Below, in pieces: positions 11,444 to 22,293 of a stretch of 64,000 bases of DNA. Below the pieces are notes generated by a model. That model had not been told where the DNA came from and made no database searches. It saw only the letters and a program-made list of their open reading frames with translations. The stretch covers positions 1,302,001 through 1,366,000 of the forward strand of contig NZ_CP004387.1 of NCBI RefSeq assembly GCF_000299335.2, written 5' to 3'. The DNA is from Isoalcanivorax pacificus W11-5 (GTDB taxonomy: Bacteria > Pseudomonadota > Gammaproteobacteria > Pseudomonadales > Alcanivoracaceae). The number at the start of each line of letters is the position of its first letter. Position 1 is the first letter of the stretch. The translations under genes and the position numbers were made by a program.

Positions 11444-11481
11444 ACTGCTCTCCTTCGGCTCTGCCGGGTGAGAAGGGGCGC

Positions 11482-13122
11482 TTACAGCGCCTGGCTCAGT
11501 TCGCGGATTTCGTTGTTGAGAATGCGGTCGTTGTCGCTGTAGTCCACCGGCACATCAATCAGGTGCACGCCGCCGGCGCTGTAGCATTCCTCGATCAGCC
11601 GGGCGAGGTCGGCGGTCTTTTCCACGCGGTGACCGCTGGCGCCGTAGGCGCGGGCATAGTCGACAAAATCCGGGTTGCCGAAATCCAGCCCGTAGTCGTC
11701 GAAGTTCATCTGCGCCTGCTTCCACTTGATCATGCCGTAGCCGTCATCGCGCAGCACCAGCACCACCAGGTCCAGGCCCAGCCGCACGGCGGTTTCCATC
11801 TCCTGCGAGTTCATCATGAAGCCGCCATCGCCACAGATCGCCATCACGCGGCGATCCGGGTACACCAGCTTGGCGGCCATCGCCGACGGCAGGCCGGCGC
11901 CCATGGTGGCCAGGGCGTTGTCCAGCAGCACGGTATTCGGCAGGTAGGCGGGGTAGTTGCGCGCAAACCAGATTTTGTACATGCCGTTGTCCAGCGCGAT
12001 GATGCCGTTTTCCGGCATCACCTTGCGGATATCGCGCACCAGCCGTTGTGGAATGATCGGGAAGGCATCGCTGTCGGCGCCTTCGGTGATGTGGGTTTTC
12101 AGGGCATCGCGGATGCGCTGGAACTCGGAGAAATCCCAGTGCGGTTGCGGCTCGATGCTTTCTTTCAACTGCCACAGGCTGTTGGCGATGTCGCCCACCA
12201 CTTCGATCTGCGGGAAGTACACCGGGTCCACCTGGGCGGAGTTGAAGTTGATGTGCACCACTTTCGGCCCGCCGGCCCGCATGAAGAACGGCGGCTTTTC
12301 GACCACGTCATGGCCGAGGTTGATGATCAGGTCGGCGGCGTGGATGGCGCGGTGCACGAAGTCGCCATCTGACAGCGCCGTATTGCCGATAAAGCGCGGG
12401 TCGGTCTCGTCGATCACCCCCTTGCCCATCTGCGTGGTGACCACGGGGATGCCGAGTTTGTCGACAAACTGGCGCAGCATCTTGCAGGTCAGCTTGCGGT
12501 TGGCGCCGGCGGCGACCAGCAGCAGCGGGCGCTTGGCCTGGCGGATGGCGTCGGCCGCAGCGCGCACGGCTTTTTCTTCCGCCGTCGGCCGGCGGCCAAA
12601 GCTGGGCAGCAGCACTGACATGTTGCTGTGCTCGCGGGCAATGTCCTCCGGCAATTCAAGGTGGGTGGCGCCGGGGCGCTCTTCCTGTGCCAGCCGGAAG
12701 GCTTCGCGAATGCGCGAGGGGACGCTGTCGCCGCTGACGATCTGTCGGGTGAACTTGGTCAGCGGACGCATCATGTCGACCACGTCGATGATCTGGAACT
12801 GACCCTGTTTGCTGCTCTTGATCGGTTTCTGGCCGGTGAGCATCACCATCGGCATGCCGCCCAGCTGCGCGTAGGCGGCGGCGGTGACGAAATTGGTGGC
12901 ACCCGGGCCGAGGGTGGAGAGGCACACCCCGGCGCGGCCGGTCAGACGGCCGTAGGTGGCGGCCATGAAACCGGCGGCCTGCTCGTGACGGGTCACGATC
13001 AGGCGGATGGAGGAATGCCGCAGTGATTCGAGCAAGTCGAGGTTTTCCTCACCGGGAATGGCGAACAGGTACTCGACACCTTCGGTTTCCAGTGCCTTGA
13101 CGAACAGGTCCGAGGCTTTCAT
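11482..13122 (-). CDS. acetolactate synthase large subunit-like ThDP enzyme
   Basis: 546 residues. The ThDP-enzyme three-domain plan is complete: N-terminal PYR domain with catalytic Glu in FAIPGEENLDLL and RHEQAAGFMAATYGRLTGR, central domain around residues 190-330, C-terminal PP domain with the ThDP/Mg motif GDGGFMMNSQEMETAVRL. Closest in style to catabolic acetolactate synthase (AlsS/IlvX type) rather than to biosynthetic IlvB/IlvI: no regulatory small subunit lies nearby. The partner is an aldehyde dehydrogenase in the same transcript. Reaction with pyruvate is likely but not proved by sequence. Confidence 0.8.
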   Translation of the reverse strand: MKASDLFVKALETEGVEYLFAIPGEENLDLLESLRHSSIRLIVTRHEQAAGFMAATYGRLTGRAGVCLSTLGPGATNFVTAAAYAQLGGMPMVMLTGQKPIKSSKQGQFQIIDVVDMMRPLTKFTRQIVSGDSVPSRIREAFRLAQEERPGATHLELPEDIAREHSNMSVLLPSFGRRPTAEEKAVRAAADAIRQAKRPLLLVAAGANRKLTCKMLRQFVDKLGIPVVTTQMGKGVIDETDPRFIGNTALSDGDFVHRAIHAADLIINLGHDVVEKPPFFMRAGGPKVVHINFNSAQVDPVYFPQIEVVGDIANSLWQLKESIEPQPHWDFSEFQRIRDALKTHITEGADSDAFPIIPQRLVRDIRKVMPENGIIALDNGMYKIWFARNYPAYLPNTVLLDNALATMGAGLPSAMAAKLVYPDRRVMAICGDGGFMMNSQEMETAVRLGLDLVVLVLRDDGYGMIKWKQAQMNFDDYGLDFGNPDFVDYARAYGASGHRVEKTADLARLIEECYSAGGVHLIDVPVDYSDNDRILNNEIRELSQAL

Positions 13123-13173
13123 GCAGGGGCTCCGGTGGCAGGAGGCGGCCGCTGGCGGGCCGCGTCTAAACTG

Positions 13174-13194
13174 GCCCCGCCGCTGAGGCGGGGC
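13174..13194. terminator. GC hairpin between mdtI and the synthase gene
   Basis: 8-bp perfect stem (13174-13181 with 13187-13194), 5-nt loop, downstream of the mdtI stop on the minus strand and 52 bp before the next start. No T-run. Confidence 0.35.
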
Positions 13195-13289
13195 GTGAAC
13201 AGGCCCTACACTATAGCGATACCGGGCCGGGTTGTAGCCCGGCCGGTGTCTATCAGAATGATCTGTTACATTGATGATTCACACGGACG

Positions 13290-13610
13290 TCAGCCGAACT
13301 TCAGCAAGCCCATGCCGAGACACAGGATCAGCAGACCCAGCCCGGCGCGCATGTCCAGCCGCTGGCCGAACAGCAGCGCGCCGGCGGCGGCCGTGGCCAG
13401 CACGCCGAAGCCACCCCACAGGGCATAGGCCACGGCCAGGTCCAGGTCGCGTACCGCCTGGGCCAGTGCGGTGAAGGCACCGAGCACACACAGGATCGAC
13501 ACTGCCGCGATGCCGTGACGCCGGAACCCGTTGGAGTACTTCAGCAGGATATTGGCAGCGACTTCCAGCACCACGGCCAGCAGCAGCCACAGCAGGGCGG
13601 GGCTGTTCAT
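13290..13610 (-). CDS. mdtI: spermidine export protein MdtI (SMR family)
   Basis: 106 residues, four helices. LAVVLEVAANILLKYSNGFR carries the essential membrane Glu, and DLAVAYALWGGFGVLATAAAG with the late LLFGQRLDMRAGLG is typical of MdtI. MdtI and MdtJ act as a hetero-oligomer exporting spermidine across the inner membrane. The start overlaps the mdtJ stop as ATGA (13607-13610). A longer in-frame extension upstream exists but lies over mdtJ in another frame and is not coding. Confidence 0.88.
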   Translation of the reverse strand: MNSPALLWLLLAVVLEVAANILLKYSNGFRRHGIAAVSILCVLGAFTALAQAVRDLDLAVAYALWGGFGVLATAAAGALLFGQRLDMRAGLGLLILCLGMGLLKFG

Positions 13611-13951
13611 GAGTGCACCTCCGCTGCCGGTTCGTGGGTGCCCGCTTTCAGCAGCGCTATGCCGCCCAGCAGCAGCCCGATACCGAGCAGTTGCAGGGCC
13701 GACAGGTATTCGGCAAACAGCAGCGCGCCGGCCACGGCAATCAGGCTCAGCCCAAGCGCTTCCCAGAGCGCATAGGCGACGCCGAGCGGAATACGTTCCA
13801 CGGCGCGGGCCAGGCAGTAGTAGGACAGGGCAATCAGGGGGTACATGGCCAGATAGCCCACCAGCGGCGCGTTGCCGCTGGCCAGTTTCATGGCGCTGGT
13901 TCCCAGCACCTCGGCGATGATCGCCGCCATCAGAAAACACCAGTAAATCAT
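13607..13951 (-). CDS. mdtJ: spermidine export protein MdtJ (SMR family)
   Basis: 114 residues, four helices: MIYWCFLMAAIIAEVLGTSAMK with the membrane Glu14, then ERIPLGVAYALWEALGLSLI, and an extended hydrophilic tail (GTHEPAAEVHS), all as in MdtJ. Obligate partner of MdtI, with which it is translationally coupled. First gene of the pair. The roughly 290 bp upstream hold no gene that I can support and no riboswitch I could recognise. Confidence 0.88.
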   Translation of the reverse strand: MIYWCFLMAAIIAEVLGTSAMKLASGNAPLVGYLAMYPLIALSYYCLARAVERIPLGVAYALWEALGLSLIAVAGALLFAEYLSALQLLGIGLLLGGIALLKAGTHEPAAEVHS

Positions 13952-14244
13952 GACAATACTCCACGGCGCCCAGAGCGGGCACAGAGCGTTCAGGTCGGAA
14001 CGGATCAGGAAAGGCGCGCAGGCGCGCGCGGGCCGTGGCCTAGAGACGGTGGCGCCAGCAGTGTTCGCTGGTCACGAAAGCGGGAGATTGCGTAACGGGT
14101 GTCATGATGGCGGGCAGTATAGCAGGCCGCAAAAAGATTTGCTGCCAGGCCCGCAGAGGCAGTGGGTCCGGCGGAGCCGTGGCGCCCGCCTGGACAGTAC
14201 CGCGTCGTCGATGTCGGCCGCGCGTCAGGTGGCGGCCGGGGAAA

Positions 14245-14445
14245 TCAGTGCCAGGTGCCGGTGGTGTTGTCGCAGCGCTCCAGGAATTCTTCGGCGCTCA
14301 GTTCCAGCACGGCGTCTTCGTCGAGTTGGGCCAGTACCTGTTCTTTCAGGTGGCCGACCACGCCGGTCATGACCGACAGGGTTTCTTCCACTTGCTCGAG
14401 CGTGGTGAGCAGGTCATCTGCATCCAGTTCCAGGTGATCACTCAT
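14245..14445 (-). CDS. small acidic protein of unknown function
   Basis: 66 residues, strongly acidic, predicted helical (SDHLELDADDLLTTLEQVEE, then LSAEEFLERCDNTTGTWH). AGGAG stands 7 bp before the ATG, a good ribosome binding site, and the codons keep the strong third-position GC of the neighbours, so it is likely expressed. One Cys near the C-terminus. I do not recognise a family. Between mdtJ and nrdB, both on the same strand but separated by large gaps, so probably its own transcript. Confidence 0.6.
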   Translation of the reverse strand: MSDHLELDADDLLTTLEQVEETLSVMTGVVGHLKEQVLAQLDEDAVLELSAEEFLERCDNTTGTWH

Positions 14446-14532
14446 GCGTGTGCTCCTGTAGTGGCTTGGTCACATGATGCCGGCGGTGATGCGTCTGCAG
14501 GGACAGTGCCGGCTCACTTACCCTGATACTAC

Positions 14533-14564
14533 AACAAGGGCGCCCGCAGGCGCCCTTGTTTTTT
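14533..14564. terminator. strong terminator downstream of nrdB
   Basis: 10-bp GC-rich stem (14535-14544 with 14549-14558) with a 4-nt CGCA loop, extended by two A-T pairs. T6 follows on the plus strand; on the minus strand, 80 nt after the nrdB stop, the tract is TTGTTGTAGT. Likely ends nrdAB transcripts and blocks reading in the other direction too. Confidence 0.75.
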
Positions 14565-14644
14565 CGCATGGCGATGTACGGTCACATCACACTGTCGAAT
14601 GGTGCCGTGGCGCAGTGTGTGGGGGACCGTCATCGTCATGGGTG

Positions 14645-15925
14645 TTACCAGCTCAGCGAGCCACCTGTCTGATACTCGATCACGCGCGTTTCGAAGAAAT
14701 TTTTCTCCTTGCGCAGGTCCATGATCTCGCTCATCCAGGGGAACGGGTTTTCGACGCCCTTGAACTGTTCCGGCAGGCCGAGCTGGGCCAGCCGGCGGTT
14801 GGCGATGAACTGGAGGTATTCCTCCATCATTTTCGCGTTCATACCGAGCACGCCGCGCGGCATGGTGTCGCGCGCGTACTGGATTTCCAGTTCGGTGCCT
14901 TCCAGGATCATCTGCGTGGCCTTGTCGCGCATCTGCGCGTCCCACAGGTGCGGGTTCTCGATCTTGATCTGGTTGATCACGTCGACGCCGAAGTTCACGT
15001 GCATGGACTCGTCGCGCAGGATGTACTGGAACTGTTCGGCGACGCCGGTCATCTTGTTGCGGCGGCCCATGGACAGGATCTGGGTGAAGCCGCAGTAGAA
15101 GAAGATGCCTTCGAGCACGCAGTAGAACGCGATCAGGTTTTCCAGCAGGGCCTTGTCGGTTTCCACGGTGCCGGTCTTGAATTCCGGATCAGACATTTCG
15201 CGGGTGTACTGGATGCCCCACTGGGCTTTCTTGGCCACCGCCGGCAGCTCACGGTACATGTTGAAGATTTCACCTTCGTCCATGCCCAGCGACTCGATGC
15301 AGTACTGGTAGGCGTGGGTGTGGATCGCTTCTTCAAATGACTGCCGCAGGATGTACTGGCGGCACTCCGGGTTGGTGATCAGCCGGTACACGGCCAGCAC
15401 CAGGTTGTTCGCCACCAGCGAGTCGGCGGTGGAGAAGAAGCCCAGCGAACGCTTGACGATGCGACGCTCGTCGTCGGTCAGGCCTTCCGGGTTTTTCCAC
15501 AGCGCCACGTCCGCAGACATGTTCACTTCCTGCGGCATCCAGTGGTTGGAGCAGCCGTCGAGGTATTTCTGCCAGGCCCAGTCGTACTTGAACGGCACCA
15601 GCTGGTTCAGGTCGGCGCGGCAGTTGATCATGCGCTTGTCGTCCACCTGCACACGGCCGGCGGCGCCTTCCAGTTCGGCCACGCCTTCACTGACGTCCAT
15701 CTTTTCCAGCGAGGCGCGGGCACGGGCTACGGCGTCGGAGACGGGGGCGTCGTCGCTTCCTCGTCCGGCTCCTGTGGGCGCAGCAGCAGGTTCTGCTCGC
15801 GCTGCCGGTGCCGCAGCAGGCGCAGACGGCGCAGCCGCTGCAGGTGCAGGTTCCTGTGCCGGGGGCGGCGCAGGCTGACGGGCGACCGGCTTCTCTTCGG
15901 CATGGAAATCGTCCCAGTTCAGCAT
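14645..15925 (-). CDS. nrdB: class Ia ribonucleotide reductase beta subunit NrdB
   Basis: 426 residues. Houses the diiron-tyrosyl radical cofactor: iron ligands in [13 protein letters not shown] and [10 protein letters not shown]. The first 15 residues ([17 protein letters not shown]) are joined to the catalytic domain (from about residue 75) by an Ala/Pro-rich low-complexity linker, longer than E. coli NrdB but like Pseudomonas-type NrdB. The start at 15925 has AAGGAG 7 bp upstream; a weaker in-frame start lies 10 codons earlier. Downstream of nrdA with a 125-bp gap, same strand. Confidence 0.95.
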   Translation of the reverse strand: MLNWDDFHAEEKPVARQPAPPPAQEPAPAAAAPSAPAAAPAARAEPAAAPTGAGRGSDDAPVSDAVARARASLEKMDVSEGVAELEGAAGRVQVDDKRMINCRADLNQLVPFKYDWAWQKYLDGCSNHWMPQEVNMSADVALWKNPEGLTDDERRIVKRSLGFFSTADSLVANNLVLAVYRLITNPECRQYILRQSFEEAIHTHAYQYCIESLGMDEGEIFNMYRELPAVAKKAQWGIQYTREMSDPEFKTGTVETDKALLENLIAFYCVLEGIFFYCGFTQILSMGRRNKMTGVAEQFQYILRDESMHVNFGVDVINQIKIENPHLWDAQMRDKATQMILEGTELEIQYARDTMPRGVLGMNAKMMEEYLQFIANRRLAQLGLPEQFKGVENPFPWMSEIMDLRKEKNFFETRVIEYQTGGSLSW

Positions 15926-16050
15926 CAAAAATCTCCTTTCACTTATCTCTCGCAAAGCATTCTGACAGGCTTCGCGTACTTAAAATTCGAGGCTGCGAGC
16001 CAAAAAGCGCGTGGCCCGCAGCTCGCAATCGGGTCGCCACCGGCGACCCT

Positions 16051-18948
<2,898 letters not shown>

Positions 18949-19037
18949 GATGACTCGCTCTCCATTATGTGTTGTGCCCGGAGGCTTCTAATACGTTGTG
19001 ATGGTGCTGAATATCGGGTGGTTCACTTCAATTCGTG

Positions 19038-19126
19038 CGCCGGCCTTGGCCGGCGTATCAACGGGGCGGCCGGTGGCCGACGCGTGTCACGCGTACCGCC
19101 CCCACGCGCGGTACGCGTGGGGGCGG
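19038..19126 (-). promoter_or_regulatory. three stacked hairpins in the nrdA leader
   Basis: Stem A: 19038-19045 with 19048-19055 (CGCCGGCC/GGCCGGCG). Stem B: 19080-19086 with 19088-19094 (ACGCGTG/CACGCGT). Stem C: 19096-19108 with 19114-19126, a 13-bp perfect stem (CCGCCCCCACGCG) with a 5-nt loop. They lie 90-180 nt upstream of the nrdA start. No T-run on either strand. Their role is unknown; a folded leader or a set of protein sites are both possible. Confidence 0.5.
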
Positions 19127-19280
19127 GTGGCGGTATTCGGGGTGGCTGCCGCGTCAACAGGACGCGATGCAGACCGGATCGTCACGGCGCAAGACCGGAG
19201 GACGAGACCCTCTGCCGCCACCGGGAGGCACGTCTGTGCGCCGGCGGGGGGAGAGTGGCGGTGTGTCTGGTGGCTGCTCA

Positions 19281-19296
19281 ACACAATATGTAGTGT
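19281..19296. promoter_or_regulatory. NrdR-like box 1
   Basis: ACACAATATGTAGTGT, a near-palindrome matching the NrdR box consensus (acaCwAtATaTwGtgt) except one centre base. NrdR is the nucleotide-sensing repressor of ribonucleotide reductase genes. Confidence 0.65.
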
Positions 19297-19404
19297 CATG
19301 TGTCTGCCTGCGCATCCCTGGCTGCGGGCGGCCTGCCATATTGATTTGCCTGGGCTGGCCGGGCCTCGCAGAAACATTCTTGTGCGTCGCCCCGGGCGGT
19401 CGAA

Positions 19405-19420
19405 ACCCAACATATTGGGT
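19405..19420. promoter_or_regulatory. NrdR-like box (degenerate)
   Basis: ACCCAACATATTGGGT matches 13 of 16 positions of the NrdR consensus and sits in a larger near-palindrome, 19403-19422. It could instead be the operator of another regulator. Confidence 0.35.
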
Positions 19421-19479
19421 TTGCGGTTGCCGTGAGGTACAAGTTATAGCGGTTTGATGTTGGTTGCAAGCCCGTGCTT

Positions 19480-19488
19480 GTGGATAAC
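19480..19488 (-). promoter_or_regulatory. DnaA box
   Basis: TGTGGATAA on the plus strand is the exact complement of the consensus DnaA box TTATCCACA. DnaA regulates nrdAB in E. coli; the position in the nrdA upstream region fits the same link. Confidence 0.6.
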
Positions 19489-19549
19489 CTTGTGGGAAAA
19501 ATGTGGGCGACAGGTGAGTTATCGAGACTGCATGGCAGTTCTCACATAA

Positions 19550-19565
19550 ACACAATATATTGTGT
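19550..19565. promoter_or_regulatory. NrdR box, perfect palindrome
   Basis: ACACAATATATTGTGT is a perfect 16-bp palindrome matching the NrdR consensus at every defined position. It is 602 bp upstream of nrdA and 230 bp upstream of rstA. Confidence 0.7.
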
Positions 19566-19794
19566 CCAGCCTCGGGTTGGAGTGTTACCCCGGCAGGGTG
19601 CGTCAGATGCCGTTATGTGGCCCGCTGCGGATGAAAGCGGTAACACTGTTGCCCGGGCTGTATCGGATGCGTATAACTTGTGTTATCCCGGCTTCCGGTG
19701 GCCGGAAGATGGATAAAAACATCGTTTCCATGGCAGGCACCGGACCCTCGGGGGATGCACTGGTCAGGAACGATAACAACAGGAACGGCACGGA

Positions 19795-20517
19795 ATGAGC
19801 TCAGTGCAGGATAACCCTCCGCGTATTTTGATTGTCGAAGACGACGAACGCCTGGCGACCCTGACACGCGAATACCTGGAAAGTAACGGTATGGACGTGA
19901 CGGTGGTCAATGACGGCGAGGAAGCCGTGCGGCGCATTCGCGCTGACCAACCGGATCTGGTGGTGCTCGATCTGATGCTGCCTGGGGCCGATGGTCTCAC
20001 GGTGTGCCGCGAGGTCAGGCCGGCCTTCCGCAACCCGATTCTCATGCTGACCGCGCGCACCGACGACATGGATCAGGTGCTGGGCCTGGAAATGGGCGCT
20101 GACGATTATGTCGCCAAACCGGTCAAGCCCCGTGTGCTGTTGGCCCGCATCCGCGCGCTGCTGCGCCGGGTGGAAACCGAACACGAGCGCGACCAGCCGC
20201 AGATGCGGCTGGAGTTCGGCAATCTGGTGATCGACAACTCGGCCCGTGAAGTGGTGCTCGAGGGCAAGTCGGTGGACCTCACCAGCGCCGAATACGACCT
20301 GCTCTGGCTGCTGGCCTCCAATGCCGGCAATGTGCTCTCCCGCGAGACCATCTTCGAGAAACTGCGCGGCATCCAGTACGACGGCCAGGACCGCTCCATT
20401 GATGTGCGCATCTCCCGCATCCGGCCCAAGGTCGGCGATGATCCGGACAACCCGCGCCGGATCAAGACAGTGCGTTCCAAGGGCTACCTGTTCGTCAAGG
20501 AAGTGGGGCCGGTCTGA
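19795..20517 (+). CDS. rstA: OmpR-family response regulator RstA
   Basis: 240 residues. Receiver domain 10-125 with acidic pair (VEDDE), phospho-acceptor Asp in LVVLDLMLPGADG and switch Lys in DDYVAKPVKP; OmpR-type winged helix 140-236. The C-terminal run YDGQDRSIDVRISRIRP followed by TVRSKGYLFVKE is highly characteristic of RstA. Partner of the kinase encoded 64 bp downstream. In enterics RstAB answers to Mg2+/acid stress; the signal here is unknown. Divergent from nrdA across an 846-bp region. Confidence 0.88.
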   Translation: MSSVQDNPPRILIVEDDERLATLTREYLESNGMDVTVVNDGEEAVRRIRADQPDLVVLDLMLPGADGLTVCREVRPAFRNPILMLTARTDDMDQVLGLEMGADDYVAKPVKPRVLLARIRALLRRVETEHERDQPQMRLEFGNLVIDNSAREVVLEGKSVDLTSAEYDLLWLLASNAGNVLSRETIFEKLRGIQYDGQDRSIDVRISRIRPKVGDDPDNPRRIKTVRSKGYLFVKEVGPV

Positions 20518-20581
20518 GCCGGACGCACCTGAATGGCCAGGCCCGGTCACCGCACCGGGCCCGCATTGACGGGGTCAGGCC

Positions 20582-22219
20582 GTGAACAGCATTTTCCTGC
20601 GTATCTATGCCGGCATGGTGCTGGCCGTGTTGCTGGTCGGCGCGTTCGCCTACGGCATGGTGCAGCTTATCAATGGCTATCGCTCGGACCTGTACCGGGA
20701 AAAGATGGCGCATGGCACCTTCTATCTCATGGCGCGCGGCCTGCAGCGCCAGGACACCCCCGAAGAGCGTGAGGCACGGCGGCAACTGCTGAGCCGGTTG
20801 ATGGGCGCGGAGATCGAGCTGCGCGACGAGCCCTCGCTGGGGCTGTCCTATCGCGAGCAACTGGAGCTTGGCGAGGGCCTGGTGGTCATGCGGCTGACCG
20901 AGCCGGAGTCGTTCGCCGACCTCATGTATCAGTTGCCTGGCGAAGACACCTACATCTTTACCCGCATGGAGAAAGTCTCCGAGCAACAGGCACGGGCCAC
21001 GGCGCTGTTGCTGCTGGACGAACTGGCGCAATACCCGCTGGCGGAATGGGACGCCGAGTTCACCCGCTTGCAGGGCAAGTTCGGCTACCAGCTGACCCGC
21101 ATGCCACAGAGCGCACTGACGCTGGATGCCGAACAGCGCCAGCGGCTGGCGCGGCGCGAAGTGGTGCTGGCGCTGGACGAAAGCACCAGCCGCAGCCGCT
21201 CGGCAGTGATGGTCTATGCGCCCATCGGCAACACCGGCGAAGTGCTGGTGCTCGGCCCGCTGGCGTTGTTCGACTGGATGCCGATCGAGATGTCGGTGAT
21301 GGTCGGCCTGCTGGGCCTGTGTGCGATGGGGTTTGTCACCTATTTCCTGGTGCGGCCGCTGCAGACGCGGTTGCGCAAGCTGGACGGCGCGGTACGCCAG
21401 CTCGGCAGCGGCAACCTGGATGCGCGGGCCGACGTGCGCGGGCAGGACGCCATCGGCCAGTTGGGCGCTACCTTCAATGGCATGACCGAACATATTCGCC
21501 GGCTGATCGAATCCCAGCGCGAGATGACCCGCGCGGTATCGCACGAACTGCGCACGCCGGTGGCGCGGCTGCGTTTCGGGCTGGAGATGCTGGCCGACTG
21601 TGATGACAGCGAGGAACGGCGCGTCAAACTGGATGAGCTTGACCGCGATATTGAACAACTGGATCGCCTGATCGATGAAATCCTGACCTTTGCACGGCTG
21701 GAAGAAGGCACGCCGACCATCGAGCTCAAGCAGGTGGATATCGAGCCGCTGTTCGAGCAGATATGCCGCGAGATCGAGCCGATCAGCGGCACGCTGACGG
21801 TGCGCGATGCCACCGACTGGCAGCGCTTTACGCCAGCGCAACGCTGTGCCGAAGGTGAGGAACGCTACCTGCACCGCATCCTGCAGAACCTGGTCACCAA
21901 CGCGCTGCGTTATGCCAAGAGCGAGATCGTGCTGCGCTATCACATTCAGGGCAGCATGGCGGTCATGGAAGTGGCCGACGACGGCCCGGGCATACCGTTC
22001 TCCGAGCGCGAGCGTATCTTCAAGCCGTTTGCCCGGCTGGATAAAAGCCGCCACCGCGCCAGCGGCGGTTACGGGCTGGGGCTGTCGATTGTGCAGCGTA
22101 TCGTCGAGTGGCATGGTGGGCGCATTGAAGTCACCGACAGCGCCGCCGGCGGTGCGCTGTTCCGGGTGATCTGGCCGCGCGAGCAGCGCAGCGGCCTGCA
22201 CGTTCTCAGCGGTCTGTAA
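20582..22219 (+). CDS. rstB: sensor histidine kinase RstB
   Basis: 545 residues. Membrane helices at about 5-28 and 235-258 enclose a periplasmic sensor of about 200 residues; then HAMP ([17 protein letters not shown]), HisKA with His321 in [17 protein letters not shown], and HATPase_c with N box [12 protein letters not shown]1 box [12 protein letters not shown] and G2 box [18 protein letters not shown]. Architecture and length fit RstB, though the periplasmic part is larger than in E. coli. Autophosphorylates and passes phosphate to RstA. Confidence 0.85.
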   Translation: MNSIFLRIYAGMVLAVLLVGAFAYGMVQLINGYRSDLYREKMAHGTFYLMARGLQRQDTPEEREARRQLLSRLMGAEIELRDEPSLGLSYREQLELGEGLVVMRLTEPESFADLMYQLPGEDTYIFTRMEKVSEQQARATALLLLDELAQYPLAEWDAEFTRLQGKFGYQLTRMPQSALTLDAEQRQRLARREVVLALDESTSRSRSAVMVYAPIGNTGEVLVLGPLALFDWMPIEMSVMVGLLGLCAMGFVTYFLVRPLQTRLRKLDGAVRQLGSGNLDARADVRGQDAIGQLGATFNGMTEHIRRLIESQREMTRAVSHELRTPVARLRFGLEMLADCDDSEERRVKLDELDRDIEQLDRLIDEILTFARLEEGTPTIELKQVDIEPLFEQICREIEPISGTLTVRDATDWQRFTPAQRCAEGEERYLHRILQNLVTNALRYAKSEIVLRYHIQGSMAVMEVADDGPGIPFSERERIFKPFARLDKSRHRASGGYGLGLSIVQRIVEWHGGRIEVTDSAAGGALFRVIWPREQRSGLHVLSGL

Positions 22220-22293
22220 CGCGTAAAAAACAACAACGGCGCCCCGTCAGGGCGCACGGCACCGCTGTGTGCCAGAAATCAAGGGAGTGCAAC

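Larger units (their letters stand above)
18949..19794. other. long intergenic region between nrdA and rstA
   Basis: 846 bp without a supportable gene; short open frames here lack family signals and conflict with each other. It holds a cluster of strong hairpins close to nrdA (19038-19126), three NrdR-like 16-mers (19281, 19405, 19550) and a DnaA box (19480). It carries the divergent promoters of nrdAB (minus) and rstAB (plus). Confidence 0.8.

Noticed and set aside
13290-13982. N-terminally extended mdtI (230 codons)
   Set aside because: The extension runs in another frame through mdtJ; MdtI begins at 13610, overlapping the mdtJ stop.
20495-22201. 568-codon open frame antisense to rstB
   Set aside because: RstB on the other strand has all kinase motifs; this frame has none and is Gln/His-rich.
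22239-22255. 6-bp GCGCCC/GGGCGC hairpin between rstB and glpK
   Set aside because: No T-run on the plus strand; the T-rich side faces a strand with no gene. Too weak to call.
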